Source: Aulostomus chinensis (taxonomy: Eukaryota > Chordata > Actinopteri > Syngnathiformes > Aulostomidae). Taken from it: a stretch of 64,000 bases of DNA. The DNA lies in the NCBI GenBank assembly GCA_037954235.1, contig JBBMOA010000001.1, positions 8,022,001-8,086,000 on the forward strand, in the 5' to 3' direction. The position numbers were made by a program, and so were the translations under genes. Below, in pieces: positions 9,101 to 17,778 of the stretch (position 1 is the first letter of the stretch; each line of letters opens with the position of its first letter). Under the pieces are notes generated by a model. The model did no database searches and was not told where the DNA came from. It saw only the letters and a list, made by a program, of their open reading frames with translations.

Positions 9101-12100
9101 TCCTAACAACATTTGCCCCTGTTGGCACAAAAACAACCTTCCTGGAACACTCCCTCAGATGCATGTTCGTTAGCCTGTACACCGACTCCTGGGCACAAAC
9201 GTCCCTGTTGTGCAAATACACACTTCCTAATTTTTTCAAAGCCTCTCTAGCAGAGAGATTTGATTGTTTGGATGCTTCTTTTTGTGCGTTGGCCAATAAA
9301 AGCCCAATTTCTCTCTCGGCTTTGGTTATATACGAAATGATATAAATGATTACTGCATAGGCATCGGTGACAAAGCTAATGTCCATGTTAGCATTCCAGC
9401 ACTTCAACAATTTCTTATTATACTGGTTCACCCAGACGTCCTTTACCCCTCTTTTATAGACTACCCTAGTCTTTGTGTGCAGGCGCTTATAAGCCAGCTC
9501 AAAAATCTCCTGATTAATGCCCAGAGTCTGGAACAAGTGGTCCACGCTAGCGTAGGCCACTTCTCCTGCGTCCGCTTTTTTAACAGCCTTCTTCACGGCT
9601 TTCAAAATGGCGTGTGCCGTCTCCTTATTAATGGGATTCGTGTCTTGAAAACAATTACAGACCGGCACGCTTGTTGACTGAGGATTCTCTCTGGCCTTCG
9701 GATCACAGGTACAGGTTTTAATTTCCGTTTTACAAACAAAAGTTCGTGCCGAAACAACTTTTGGGAAATGGAAGCGACACGTTCCGTGTTTCAAGCAGGA
9801 TTTGGTGTGTCGCCTGGAGTGGGCTTGAACCGATGCCACGATAGCCGATAACGTGTCATCGTCAGGGTTTAAGTCGCAGGTGACATATTGGTCAATAAAT
9901 GCCACCACTTCCTCATCTGTGTTCTTATCAATTTGGGGAGCCCCCTCAATCCAAAACAGACAGTGGACATGAGGGGAGCCGCGCTGCTGAAATTCTACCC
10001 TATAAAAGTAATCTGTGATTTTGCCAATCGGTTGTGAAGGAGACTTGAGAACCTCATTCAAAAAGCAATGCCACCTGTAATCAAACATCCTCGCGGCTGT
10101 CACGGGGTTCCTCCGCAACAGCTCGCACCTGTCTGCCCACTCCAAATCCTCTACCGTCTGCGTTCTGCCCTCCTGCTTCAGGATACTGGTCAGGAGATTC
10201 TGCCAGCGCAGATCAGCAGACGAAAACGAACAGAACCACGTCGGAATCCCCAACTGACGGACGCATGCTAACAGGTCCTTTTGAACAGACTGCCAAAAGG
10301 CAGGCGTTCCTCGAATGGGCTTCAGAAATCTGAAGCCCTCGTCGACCTGCAACATCTGCTTCAAAGTGTCCTCGTTCATCAGCATCGCTGCGCTAACCTT
10401 CTGGGACTTGTGACCTGCCCTACCCTTACGCCCTGCCACGGAAACTTTCGAGGACACTTGCTCAGTCTCAGACATGTACTGACTGAAGAAAATGTACTCA
10501 ACGTTGCCGGAATAGCGGCCATCCGCATGCATAATCCGGTTGTTGAAGTACCGCGTCAATGTCAACGCTTGCGAGCGCCCGTCGTGAAATGTTTTCCTAC
10601 CCAGAGGAAACAAGACGGGGAAACACTTGGCCTCGTTCGTGTGGTCAGAAAGCAGCCTAACTGGACTATTCCCTTCCGCAGGCGCCACGTTGATTATGTC
10701 CTCGAAATACTGGTCTAATGCTTCCTGACCAATATCAACAGGCATAAGACAAGTGTCCTGAAACATGCAGTGCTGCTGTCTGTCATGCAACAGTTCATCT
10801 TGAATTATTTCTGTTGAATCATCTATCACGTCGTCTTGACCACCTGACGGAGCTGTCACCGCACCCTCTGAAACGACCTGCTTCACCTCATCAGACTTGG
10901 CCTCATCTACGACAGCTCCGTCCTCACCGTCAGACTGAACCTCCTCAGTCTCGCCATCGTCCTGGCGACAAAAGTCATTGACCCAATCCTCATTGAAGTC
11001 AATGTCCTTGTAAAAAGGATTATTCCTTTTTAAAAAGTGCAGCGCCTGTCTTACTCGCGTACTGTCGACAAACTGATACCGATAATGTCCCTTGTAGGTC
11101 AACTTGCGTTTAAGTTTGACCTGCATCATGGACCCTTCCACGCTAGTCCTCGGCAACACATTGGTTGTCTGCACGACATTAGCCGGAACGCATGTTACCG
11201 GCCCATGTACTCCGTTCTGCCCCCCTTTGGGCAATGCCAACAATTTCATGAACGGAATATGCAGCGCAATCAAGTGTTGCTCCAAGCTATTTAAGCATCC
11301 CAGTTCCGGCGGAATGGGATCCGGTGTCAGGTTGTTGACCCAACACTCAGCTGGAATCTGCCCTTTGGAAATTTTACTGTGACACGTATGGCAGATCCAA
11401 AGTTGACCCCTACAAGCAGCCAACACACAAGGAACAACACAATCACTACAACACCTGTGCAAATACGTGTCACTAATGCATCGGTTAGCAACGGCAACTC
11501 TGGCAGAATTTCCAGCATACATTTCATAACTACAACCCAGCACCTGAGTTCTGAACAACAACCGATGACAGACACAACAAATGAACTCAGGGCCGTCTCT
11601 AACCTTTTCCAAAAAGCGTTCCATGACAAAGTTGAAGTCTTGACACTTTTCAGCTGCACTTTTCCTACTTAATTTTGCGGTCGCAATAACTTTCTGCTTA
11701 AAGTCATAATTGTCACGGTACTTTTGTCCAATTTTTTTACTTTCAGCTTTAACTTTTTGTTGATGCCGAATGTTTTGTCTATACTTTACGATACTTGCGG
11801 CTCTAATTTTCTGTCTATGTTTGATATTTTCTTTATATTTAAGTACACTCCTGTCTTTAACTTGTTGTCTATGCTGAATGTTGTCTCTGTATTTTTGCAC
11901 ACTCCTGTCTTTAAGTATTTGTCTATGCTGAATGTTCTCTCTGTATTTTTGCACACTCCTGTCTTTAAGTCTTTGTCTATGCTGAATGTTCTCTCTGTAT
12001 TTTTGCACACTCTTGGCTTTAACTTTTTGTCTATGCTGGATCTTTTCTCGATATTTCATTACACTCCTGTCTTTAGCTAGTTGTCTATGCACAATATTTT

Positions 12101-14492
12101 GTTTGTATTTGTCCACACTCCTTACTCTAACTTCCAGTCTATATTGGATGTTATCTTTATATTTGGTTATACTTCTAAATTTCATGGATTGTCTATGGTG
12201 GACATCGTCTCTATATTTTGACACACTTCTTGATTTAACACTGTGTCTGTGTTGCATATCTAGTCTATATTTCAAACTACTTCTAGCTTTACTTTTGTCC
12301 TTGACTTTCTGTCTGTGGTTGGGGTTTTCCTGGTACTGTGTCATACTCCTTGCTTTACTTTTAGCTTGTATTTTCAGTTTATGTTCTAATTGAGTGCGAT
12401 ATTTAATTAGACTCAGTACTTTTTTTCTTTCCCTATAGACAACATTTTGTGAATATGTTTTTCTATACGCGTGAGTATTTTGCTTTCTAATCAACATATT
12501 CAATTTCCGCTGTGTCCTTCTCTTTTTTGTCAAATAGTTTGATGTCCGAGATGTAGTTTTAACTTTTACGTGACTATCACTTAGCACAGCCGTATCCGTG
12601 TCAAGACCTTTGTCAGAAACTACAAAGGGGAAGTTACTGTCTATGGAGTCTCTGTCTACAACAACCTGCATTGTAGTCCTCATGGTGTAAGTTGGCCTAT
12701 CCACAACTTCACAATAACCATAACATGTCTGTTGTCCAGGCTTCGACACACAGACCACATTCTCAAAATGCCTGTCCAGGATGTTTTGTACATAAATGCA
12801 CTGTGAGTGCAAAAGGTCACCAGCACTGCTATACTTAATCCAACGTCCATCCACAAACGTACAAACACTAAATCCTAAGAAATCTGCTGTGACCTGTATT
12901 TCCACCTCTGTGGCCCAAGTGTTCACATATTTCATCCTGGACTGCTGGAGGTACTGTGACACAGACGAATACTGTCTTCTCAAAAGATAGACATATTTCT
13001 GAGCATTTCTCTCCAGCTCTTTACAAACAGCTGATCTAATCTTCCGATGGTGCTTCTGTGAGCCACTCACTGCCTGAGAGATGGCCCTGAAGAAGCAGTT
13101 CCCATCAGCAACGATCCTCTCATTCTTACATGGAGGACCGATCAATCCAACTTCTGTGGAGAGTGGAGGATTGAACTTGTCAAAGTTAACATGTAACTTT
13201 TGACACAAAAGCTTACAGGAATCTACACCAAGAGGACAAAACAGTAGCGTGTTAGTTGTAACAGCGCTAATAAATTCTACATCTGCGTCTATGTCTGTAC
13301 TGAGTGTACTGTCATCAGGCAACTTTAATTTCTTTGACACATGGGTGTCAGGAGAAATGTTGCGTTTCATGCCATGGCTACAGTGTGGTTCTTCCTGTGA
13401 CACAGTGCTGCCATCATGGGATGAACTTTGGTCAGCAATGTTACACATTGCCAGATTTCCAGCTACAGTTGGAACATCGTCGGTTATGTGCACAGAGCCA
13501 TCATGTACCATTTTCTCAGTAAAAGTCGGCCGTGTTGTAGTTCTGGATGCAATCCTACAACTGTCTGCAGACACACCAGACGGAACTGGATTTACACTCG
13601 GAATCACAAGAACACCACACAGTTCAAAAAGTTTCTGGTTTGAACTGAGACTCTCAGCCAAACAGCAGATGTAGCGGTGCAGGTCATCAATACAAGCAAA
13701 ATGCAGAACCACACTTGTACCACGGCAATGTGACAAGCCACTATAGTTACGTGAGTGACTGTCAACCACAGCAAACTGTCCATCCCGATGAATGATGGAA
13801 GTGGTGTTTCCACACAGTGTCATAAGACATGTGCTGTACTGACTGAAGATCCTGGCCAGTCCATCACGCAGACTGATAAAGACACCAAAGTCCACCAGCT
13901 CCCCTTCAGTCACACCAACTTCACCCAACAGTACATCCCCAAAATGGAAACTGCAGACCTGTCCATCAACTTCCAAGTGCTTTGGCAGATCAGGAACAGA
14001 CAGCAGATTTGAGGGATGTGTAAAAGAGCCACTGTCACGCAAGAAGGTGTATAACTCATCACCTTCAATTAAGACCTGATCCAGATCACCTCTTTTCCAG
14101 GAGAAGACAGTGCTGTAAGTGTGTTTGGCTATGCTGACCAAAGCAATAGCCATACACTGCAGTCCTCCATACTTAAACTGCTCATGTCCCTGGTGAAATG
14201 AGCCCTTCACAACCTTGCCTACCTTAATCCCTCTGCTATTAGGAGCCACCATTGCCACATCATTGCCATTGGAATCTGCATTAGCTGCTCTTACATCATG
14301 CAAAGAGGAAATCAAAAAGTCAGACTTAGCTTTGCCGGGCGTGTGCGTCGTCTGGGATGGCTCGTTGTCAGGTGATTCCGTCAGCAAGGCCGGGCGAGCT
14401 GCGGCAACCTCCTTCCTCCGACCCACTGGCACCACGGCAGCAGTCAGTGGCACCGCAGACTCCTCCACGCACGCCTTGGCTGCCGCCTCCCC
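6195..14492 (-). CDS. Helentron polyprotein, last exon: C76-like protease, OTU, Rep, helicase, endonuclease (element 1)
   Basis: A single 8298-base open exon, entered through acceptor TTCTATCAG just upstream of 14492, phase 0. Codon numbers run from 14492. A C76-like deubiquitinase domain spans about 95-290 (Cys113 in GGLQC; Asp244-Ser-His246). An OTU domain spans about 440-585 (DGNC 463-466; His near 575). Basic repeats lie at 697-933. A Cys-rich domain lies at 972-1037. The Helitron Rep nuclease has the metal motif HVH 1508-1510, the CLKHGTCRFHFPK element near 1566, and tyrosines 1717 and 1721 in YIISYITK. The Pif1-like helicase has GGAGTGKS 2079-2086, IIDE 2166-2169, GDFYQLPP 2206-2213 and VALSR 2468-2472. 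The AP-type endonuclease has Glu2549, GDFN 2665-2668 and SDH 2723-2725. The expected job is to nick, unwind and join DNA for rolling-circle transposition; protease roles are inferred. No frame break is visible. There is no ATG at the exon start, which fits an upstream spliced start. Confidence 0.9.
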   Translation of the reverse strand, partial: GEAAAKACVEESAVPLTAAVVPVGRRKEVAAARPALLTESPDNEPSQTTHTPGKAKSDFLISSLHDVRAANADSNGNDVAMVAPNSRGIKVGKVVKGSFHQGHEQFKYGGLQCMAIALVSIAKHTYSTVFSWKRGDLDQVLIEGDELYTFLRDSGSFTHPSNLLSVPDLPKHLEVDGQVCSFHFGDVLLGEVGVTEGELVDFGVFISLRDGLARIFSQYSTCLMTLCGNTTSIIHRDGQFAVVDSHSRNYSGLSHCRGTSVVLHFACIDDLHRYICCLAESLSSNQKLFELCGVLVIPSVNPVPSGVSADSCRIASRTTTRPTFTEKMVHDGSVHITDDVPTVAGNLAMCNIADQSSSHDGSTVSQEEPHCSHGMKRNISPDTHVSKKLKLPDDSTLSTDIDADVEFISAVTTNTLLFCPLGVDSCKLLCQKLHVNFDKFNPPLSTEVGLIGPPCKNERIVADGNCFFRAISQAVSGSQKHHRKIRSAVCKELERNAQKYVYLLRRQYSSVSQYLQQSRMKYVNTWATEVEIQVTADFLGFSVCTFVDGRWIKYSSAGDLLHSQCIYVQNILDRHFENVVCVSKPGQQTCYGYCEVVDRPTYTMRTTMQVVVDRDSIDSNFPFVVSDKGLDTDTAVLSDSHVKVKTTSRTSNYLTKKRRTQRKLNMLIRKQNTHAYRKTYSQNVVYRERKKVLSLIKYRTQLEHKLKIQAKSKARSMTQYQENPNHRQKVKDKSKARSSLKYRLDMQHRHSVKSRSVSKYRDDVHHRQSMKFRSITKYKDNIQYRLEVRVRSVDKYKQNIVHRQLAKDRSVMKYREKIQHRQKVKAKSVQKYRENIQHRQRLKDRSVQKYRENIQHRQILKDRSVQKYRDNIQHRQQVKDRSVLKYKENIKHRQKIRAASIVKYRQNIRHQQKVKAESKKIGQKYRDNYDFKQKVIATAKLSRKSAAEKCQDFNFVMERFLEKVRDGPEFICCVCHRLLFRTQVLGCSYEMYAGNSARVAVANRCISDTYLHRCCSDCVVPCVLAACRGQLWICHTCHSKISKGQIPAECWVNNLTPDPIPPELGCLNSLEQHLIALHIPFMKLLALPKGGQNGVHGPVTCVPANVVQTTNVLPRTSVEGSMMQVKLKRKLTYKGHYRYQFVDSTRVRQALHFLKRNNPFYKDIDFNEDWVNDFCRQDDGETEEVQSDGEDGAVVDEAKSDEVKQVVSEGAVTAPSGGQDDVIDDSTEIIQDELLHDRQQHCMFQDTCLMPVDIGQEALDQYFEDIINVAPAEGNSPVRLLSDHTNEAKCFPVLFPLGRKTFHDGRSQALTLTRYFNNRIMHADGRYSGNVEYIFFSQYMSETEQVSSKVSVAGRKGRAGHKSQKVSAAMLMNEDTLKQMLQVDEGFRFLKPIRGTPAFWQSVQKDLLACVRQLGIPTWFCSFSSADLRWQNLLTSILKQEGRTQTVEDLEWADRCELLRRNPVTAARMFDYRWHCFLNEVLKSPSQPIGKITDYFYRVEFQQRGSPHVHCLFWIEGAPQIDKNTDEEVVAFIDQYVTCDLNPDDDTLSAIVASVQAHSRRHTKSCLKHGTCRFHFPKVVSARTFVCKTEIKTCTCDPKARENPQSTSVPVCNCFQDTNPINKETAHAILKAVKKAVKKADAGEVAYASVDHLFQTLGINQEIFELAYKRLHTKTRVVYKRGVKDVWVNQYNKKLLKCWNANMDISFVTDAYAVIIYIISYITKAEREIGLLLANAQKEASKQSNLSAREALKKLGSVYLHNRDVCAQESVYRLTNMHLRECSRKVVFVPTGANVVRMSLPLSVLRQKAACGDMRSEDMWMPNIVDRYRSRPDDQVFEDMCMATFASEYRLLSKNEKSKNMIQLKNGLGFISRRTRSQFAVVRYMRFDLEKQEEAHYQSLLQMYLHYRIDADLKPEGFHLFSQFYKDGEVRFRDGSLKPVQSVVDENRARFEVDCPELDHAEEIAQQGQVDEDVWGELCPELEAERLECLEEMKEQRQGENADEHLADALQNVPDLAAAKPKTDVFLERNRSILPRSDGLALVRSLNETQMAVFNKVRQWCLQKAMGKNPEPLHVFLTGGAGTGKSHLIRAIQYEAGRLLATLCHQPDSISVLLMASTGIAAYTLNAATIHHSLSIGTHSSLPYTPLGEDKLNSLRATFRDLQIVIIDEISMVDHNLLAYVHGRLRQLKQTGDFSPFGNVSVIAVGDFYQLPPVKGKPLYAGQVGVDLWCHFSVVELTTVVRQKDSSFAEMLNRLRVRSKKTPMLDGDVQILKSRETGEDSSALHIFTTNVQVEEFNLNQLFRTCPDYVEIDAKDFTPNRKTGKLEPGIISKGQGTCLESKLCLAKNARVMLCRNVDVQDGLVNGACGTVSYIEFGPDPTFPLRIYVKFDDENIGRQRRTERPHAAVEYRHSTAIEPDREKTRKRGCVRVQFPLRLAWACTVHKVQGLTVDQAVVCLKKVFAPGQAYVALSRVRALSGLIIKDFEEKAIYCKDTIKEAMASMPPFLIEQPSSNTQFAVYLMNVQSLSRHLLDLVSCTQHLQLNCIAVTETWLTAQSSLDCVQISGYDFHSRPRSLCYSAADPTFSKFQQLERGGVGLYSLAHSDVDILQVPDFNLECLVCLHKKLSISLAVIYRPPAYPNLLFKGNVGRLLDWLTPTSNTVVVMGDFNENILKGSSICKFMEEKGFTQHVTQETTEKGTLIDHVYVKTSQYDVECAVWPAYFSDHEGILCRFSVSDDQGELDDLASLFSLDDLEDFQGDSDHQDD
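11694..12404 (-). repeat. In-frame 54-bp tandem repeats encoding 18-residue basic units, element 1
   Basis: Units of the form KYRxNIQHRQxxKDRSVx repeat about ten times as clean 18-residue units, with two or three degenerate units at the edges. At DNA level, neighbouring copies near 11897 and 11951 are almost identical, which shows recent unit duplication. The segment lies between the OTU and Cys-rich domains and is strongly basic, so nucleic acid binding is plausible. Element 2 has only about five clean units. Confidence 0.85.
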
Positions 14493-14603
14493 CTGATAGA
14501 AGATGAAAGGAGAATGTTAAATGTAAATGAAGTAGGAGAGGAAATGTTGGTGATTTGAATGAGCAAGAAGAAGTAAGGTGTATATAATTAAAGCAAGGCC
14601 AAC

Positions 14604-16562
14604 CTGCTGCGCTGCTGGACGGGGCTTGGAGGCGGACACGGTCAGATGGGCAGGTGGTGTTGCCAGCACCTATATAAAGAGAAGGAGAGTAAGTCCAAAA
14701 GGAATGCATTTTTAAGTGTAAGTCAAAATGCAGGTATAAGTTATATTGCAGTTATTGGAAGAAAAGATCCAAATACCAACCTGTCGCTTTCCTCCTTTGG
14801 GCTTTGAGGCAACACGTTGGCGCTGGCGCTTCCCATGCCCAGGGGAAGGCTGAAGGAAGGAGAGAATTATTGTTTACAACATCTGATATGCATGTTGGCT
14901 TGAAACAGTGCATGTAATGGGTGGTATAGTTACCTGGCCAGCTGGTGGAGCAGCAGTGCAGCCGGAGCCAGAAGAAGGTGAAACCTTCTCCATGGCATCC
15001 AGCATGTCACTGCTGAACCACACCGGGTTGGACGGGATGGCAGACCGTCGGGCCGGAGGTGTACCAGTCTTTGAAACCAAAAGCAAAGATGGGAGGGAGG
15101 ATATATGTTAGATGTTGTTAATGAGAAAAAGTGTTAAGAAATGTGCATTTGGTTAACGTAGTAGTGAAATACATTACCGCGCATGCCCGTCCAACGACGG
15201 TCCACTCCCGGGGGTCACGACGACGAGGCACAGGAACGTGTCCCGTCACGATCACCCTGGGAGACACCCTCACACGTGGCGATGTGCGGGGTGACACGGT
15301 GGGCTGTGGCGGGGGGGGGGCGAGCTGACGGACCGCGGCGTTCCACAGCAGGTCCACCACAACCGGCATGCCATCGGAGTCGCTGAGATGCACCTGAAAG
15401 ACAGGAAAACAAAGCAGACTTTAATGGCGTGGGGTCACATGGCATGGGAGAAGAGGGCAGTTAAAGAATGTGACATATGTAAAAGACGACATTGGCTGTA
15501 CTTACACCGTCGTGGCACCACAGCTCCAACCGATGGACTGGGAGGTGCTCCGCCATAGACACGTATGGAATACCTGAGAGATGTGGAAAGCAGAAAAACC
15601 TATTATAATGGTGTACTCTACATTAAATAGAAGTATGCAATTGATTGGACAAGAAGATGTGTAAAAGTTTAACATACCCATGCGCGCTGTGACACGGCGG
15701 TATTCCTGACGCAGCAGGTCCTGCAAGGCCGGATCGATGGTTAAGCGTGGAGGGAAATCCATCACTAACACCTTGAAGGGCGAAATGAAAGAAATGTTAA
15801 GTGTGAATGAAAATAATGACATAAGTAACAAGTGTGACTGTATAGGAGGGAAGACATAATAGTAACAGTATATGACAAACAGAAGCTCACCGTCGGCCAG
15901 AGGCTGCTGACTGTGGTCAGGAGAGCACGGAAGTCCAACGCCGCCTCACCAACAGTCCTGCTGGCTGTGAGGTTGTTGCTGGGGGCACCCACGCACACCA
16001 AGTCCGGGGTCCAGGGGAGGGCGGCATGCATGACCTCGGTCCTGAGGTCAGAGGCGGCTCCACCTGGAACAGACAAGAAGCCGAAAGAGAGAGAACCCTG
16101 CGGCATACTCACAAAGCCGTCGACGATGGCACGCAGGTGGGAGTCTCCGAGGACGAACACCATCTGTCACAAAAGCAATTTTTTAGAACACACACCAAGC
16201 TTGAGAGCATAGATGCATGCAATGATGTAGAATGAGAAAGATCAGTACCTTCTGGCCGGGGGTCTGTGCAGGAGTGACCAACTTCACGGAGTGGTTGGTG
16301 TAGAATGAAGTTGGCCATCTCCGCACGCGGTGGCGGCGTCCGGTACCGCGCCCTGTTAGGATGGAGATATGTTAGAATGAGAGGCAAAGGCAGACATGGT
16401 TTTTGTAGCACATGCTAGAGTAGCAGGAGTTTGGTATTTAAAAAAGTGTTGATACATACGAGCAACAAACTCGGGGACAGGTGGCCCAGGGGTCCAAGGC
16501 TCCCGCTGCGCCATCCTCCGCTTGGCCGCCTGGGCAAGCCGGTGGGACTTGGAACGGGGCAT
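14604..16562 (-). CDS. Helentron polyprotein, upstream coding exons: SGNH/GDSL-type hydrolase (element 1)
   Basis: Nine small coding exons, listed in transcript order: 16562-16460, 16352-16249, 16163-15891, 15771-15678, 15573-15506, 15393-15178, 15068-14934, 14849-14781 and 14669-14604. They join in frame to the exon beginning at 14492. All have GT and AG borders; most joins are phase 0 and two are phase 1. The ATG is at 16562. Joined residues 70-216 form an SGNH-type fold: the GDSH block (Ser77), a PGG block, PSNN, and the closing Asp-Gly-Val-His split over two exons (Asp213, His216). Residues after about 225 are a Pro/Arg-rich linker. SGNH domains occur in several transposon proteins; the substrate here is unknown. 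Exons, but not introns, match element 2, which supports the model. Total predicted protein with the last exon is 3141 residues. Confidence 0.72.
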
Positions 16563-16732
16563 CTACAAAAGACAAATTTTGAAACTAAGCGTTCACAGAC
16601 AAAGCGTACAAGTATAGAATGGTAGTTGTACTCACAAACGGGAGGGCCGTGATCGTCAGAAGTGGGTGAATTAAAGAAGTGCAACTTACCTTGGTTGTGG
16701 GAGATGAGCAATCAGTAAATGTAGAGTGAGTG

Positions 16733-16755
16733 TGTGTGTGTGTGTGTGTGTGTGA
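16733..16755. repeat. (GT)n microsatellite in intron 1, element 1
   Basis: A run of alternating GT followed by related GTGAG sequence. A GT run is also present at the matching place in element 2 (33375-33403). Confidence 0.85.
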
Positions 16756-17157
16756 GTTCGTGAGCGTGTGTGAACAAATGCAAAAGTGGTGAATTAGACA
16801 AAAGATGTGTTCAACCAAATTAAGTAACTATGTGTATGTGTGTATTTTTCAAAGTAGAGTTTTCCTGAAGACGAGTTGTAGATGTAGCACAAAGCAGCAG
16901 AGCAGCAAGGGACAAGTGAAGATCTGTAAAGTAAACATGAAGGTGTTTCTACAATATAATAGCACAAACGCAATGAATAATATTGTGACATATACTATTA
17001 AGTATTAAAAGTAGAAATAAGATGTAGATATAGAAAAGATGTGCAATACAAACATGTATACACACATACATGTAGGCACATACATGCAATCATACACATA
17101 TATACATACTTACACAAATAAAAATACACAAAACTATATATATGTAGATAGATTATG

Positions 17158-17545
17158 TAAAATGGCGAATGAGTAGCTAGCGGCCCGTCGCGGTGATGCA
17201 AAATGGCCGACGAAAAGCTAGCGGCCCAGTCGCCGTGATGCGAAATGGCCGACGACGAGCTAGCGGCCCTTCGCGGTGATGCAAAATGGCCGACGACGAG
17301 CTAGCGGCCCAGTCGCAGTGATGCGAAATGGCCGACGACGAGCTAGCGGCCCTTCGCGGTGATGCAAAATGGCCGACGACGAGCTAGCGGCCCAGTCGCC
17401 GTGATGCGAAATGGCCGACGACGAGCTAGCGGCCCAGTCGCCGTGATGCGAAATGGCCGAAGAGGATTTAGCGGCCGAGTCCCGGTGATGCTAAATGGCG
17501 ACGAGGAGCTAGCGGCTGAGTCGCGGTGATGTGAAATGGCCCACG
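17158..17545. repeat. 41-42 bp tandem repeats with YY1-like motif in intron 1, element 1
   Basis: About nine to ten units of the form GATGCGAAATGGCCGACGAC followed by GAGCTAGCGGCCCAGTCGCC. Alternate units differ by CCCTTCGCGG versus CCCAGTCGCC, so part of the array expanded as a dimer. Each unit has AAATGGC, close to the YY1 core (AANATGGCGGC) by my memory of that consensus. The array sits some 200-600 bases downstream of the predicted start of transcription, inside intron 1. Confidence 0.8.
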
Positions 17546-17733
17546 ACCACCGAGCGTCTTTGTATTGTTAAGACAGCGGAGATAGGGGTTGTAAGTGCAT
17601 GATAACATTACTGTATTAACGGAGCACGTGTAAGTAGCGGAAATAGTGTCGAATAACCAAATAAAAATACTGAATTAATAGCAACCTGACTAAAGCTAAA
17701 ATTAAGTCATGCAACAAAGAAGACTTCACTTAC

Positions 17734-17757
17734 CTCCAGCCGAGAGAGCAAGAGAAA
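17734..17757 (-). other. Predicted non-coding first exon, element 1
   Basis: About 22-28 bases downstream of the TATA-like CATAAAA is a segment containing ACCATTTTCTC, which ends in GGAG followed by the strong donor GTAAGTG at 17733. Splicing to the acceptor TTTTGTAG directly before ATG 16562 would remove 1171 bases. Element 2 has the same arrangement with donor GTGAGTG (34357). The exact start is not determined. Confidence 0.5.
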
Positions 17758-17778
17758 ATGGTGACCGCAGCCCTCAGG

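Noticed and set aside
14466..14468. GTG at 14468 (and GTG at 31143) as a translation start
   Set aside because: Both codons are internal valines. Each exon is preceded by a splice acceptor, and upstream exons join in frame.
17158..17545. CRISPR-like regular repeats
   Set aside because: The units are contiguous with no unique spacers, and the window is eukaryotic.
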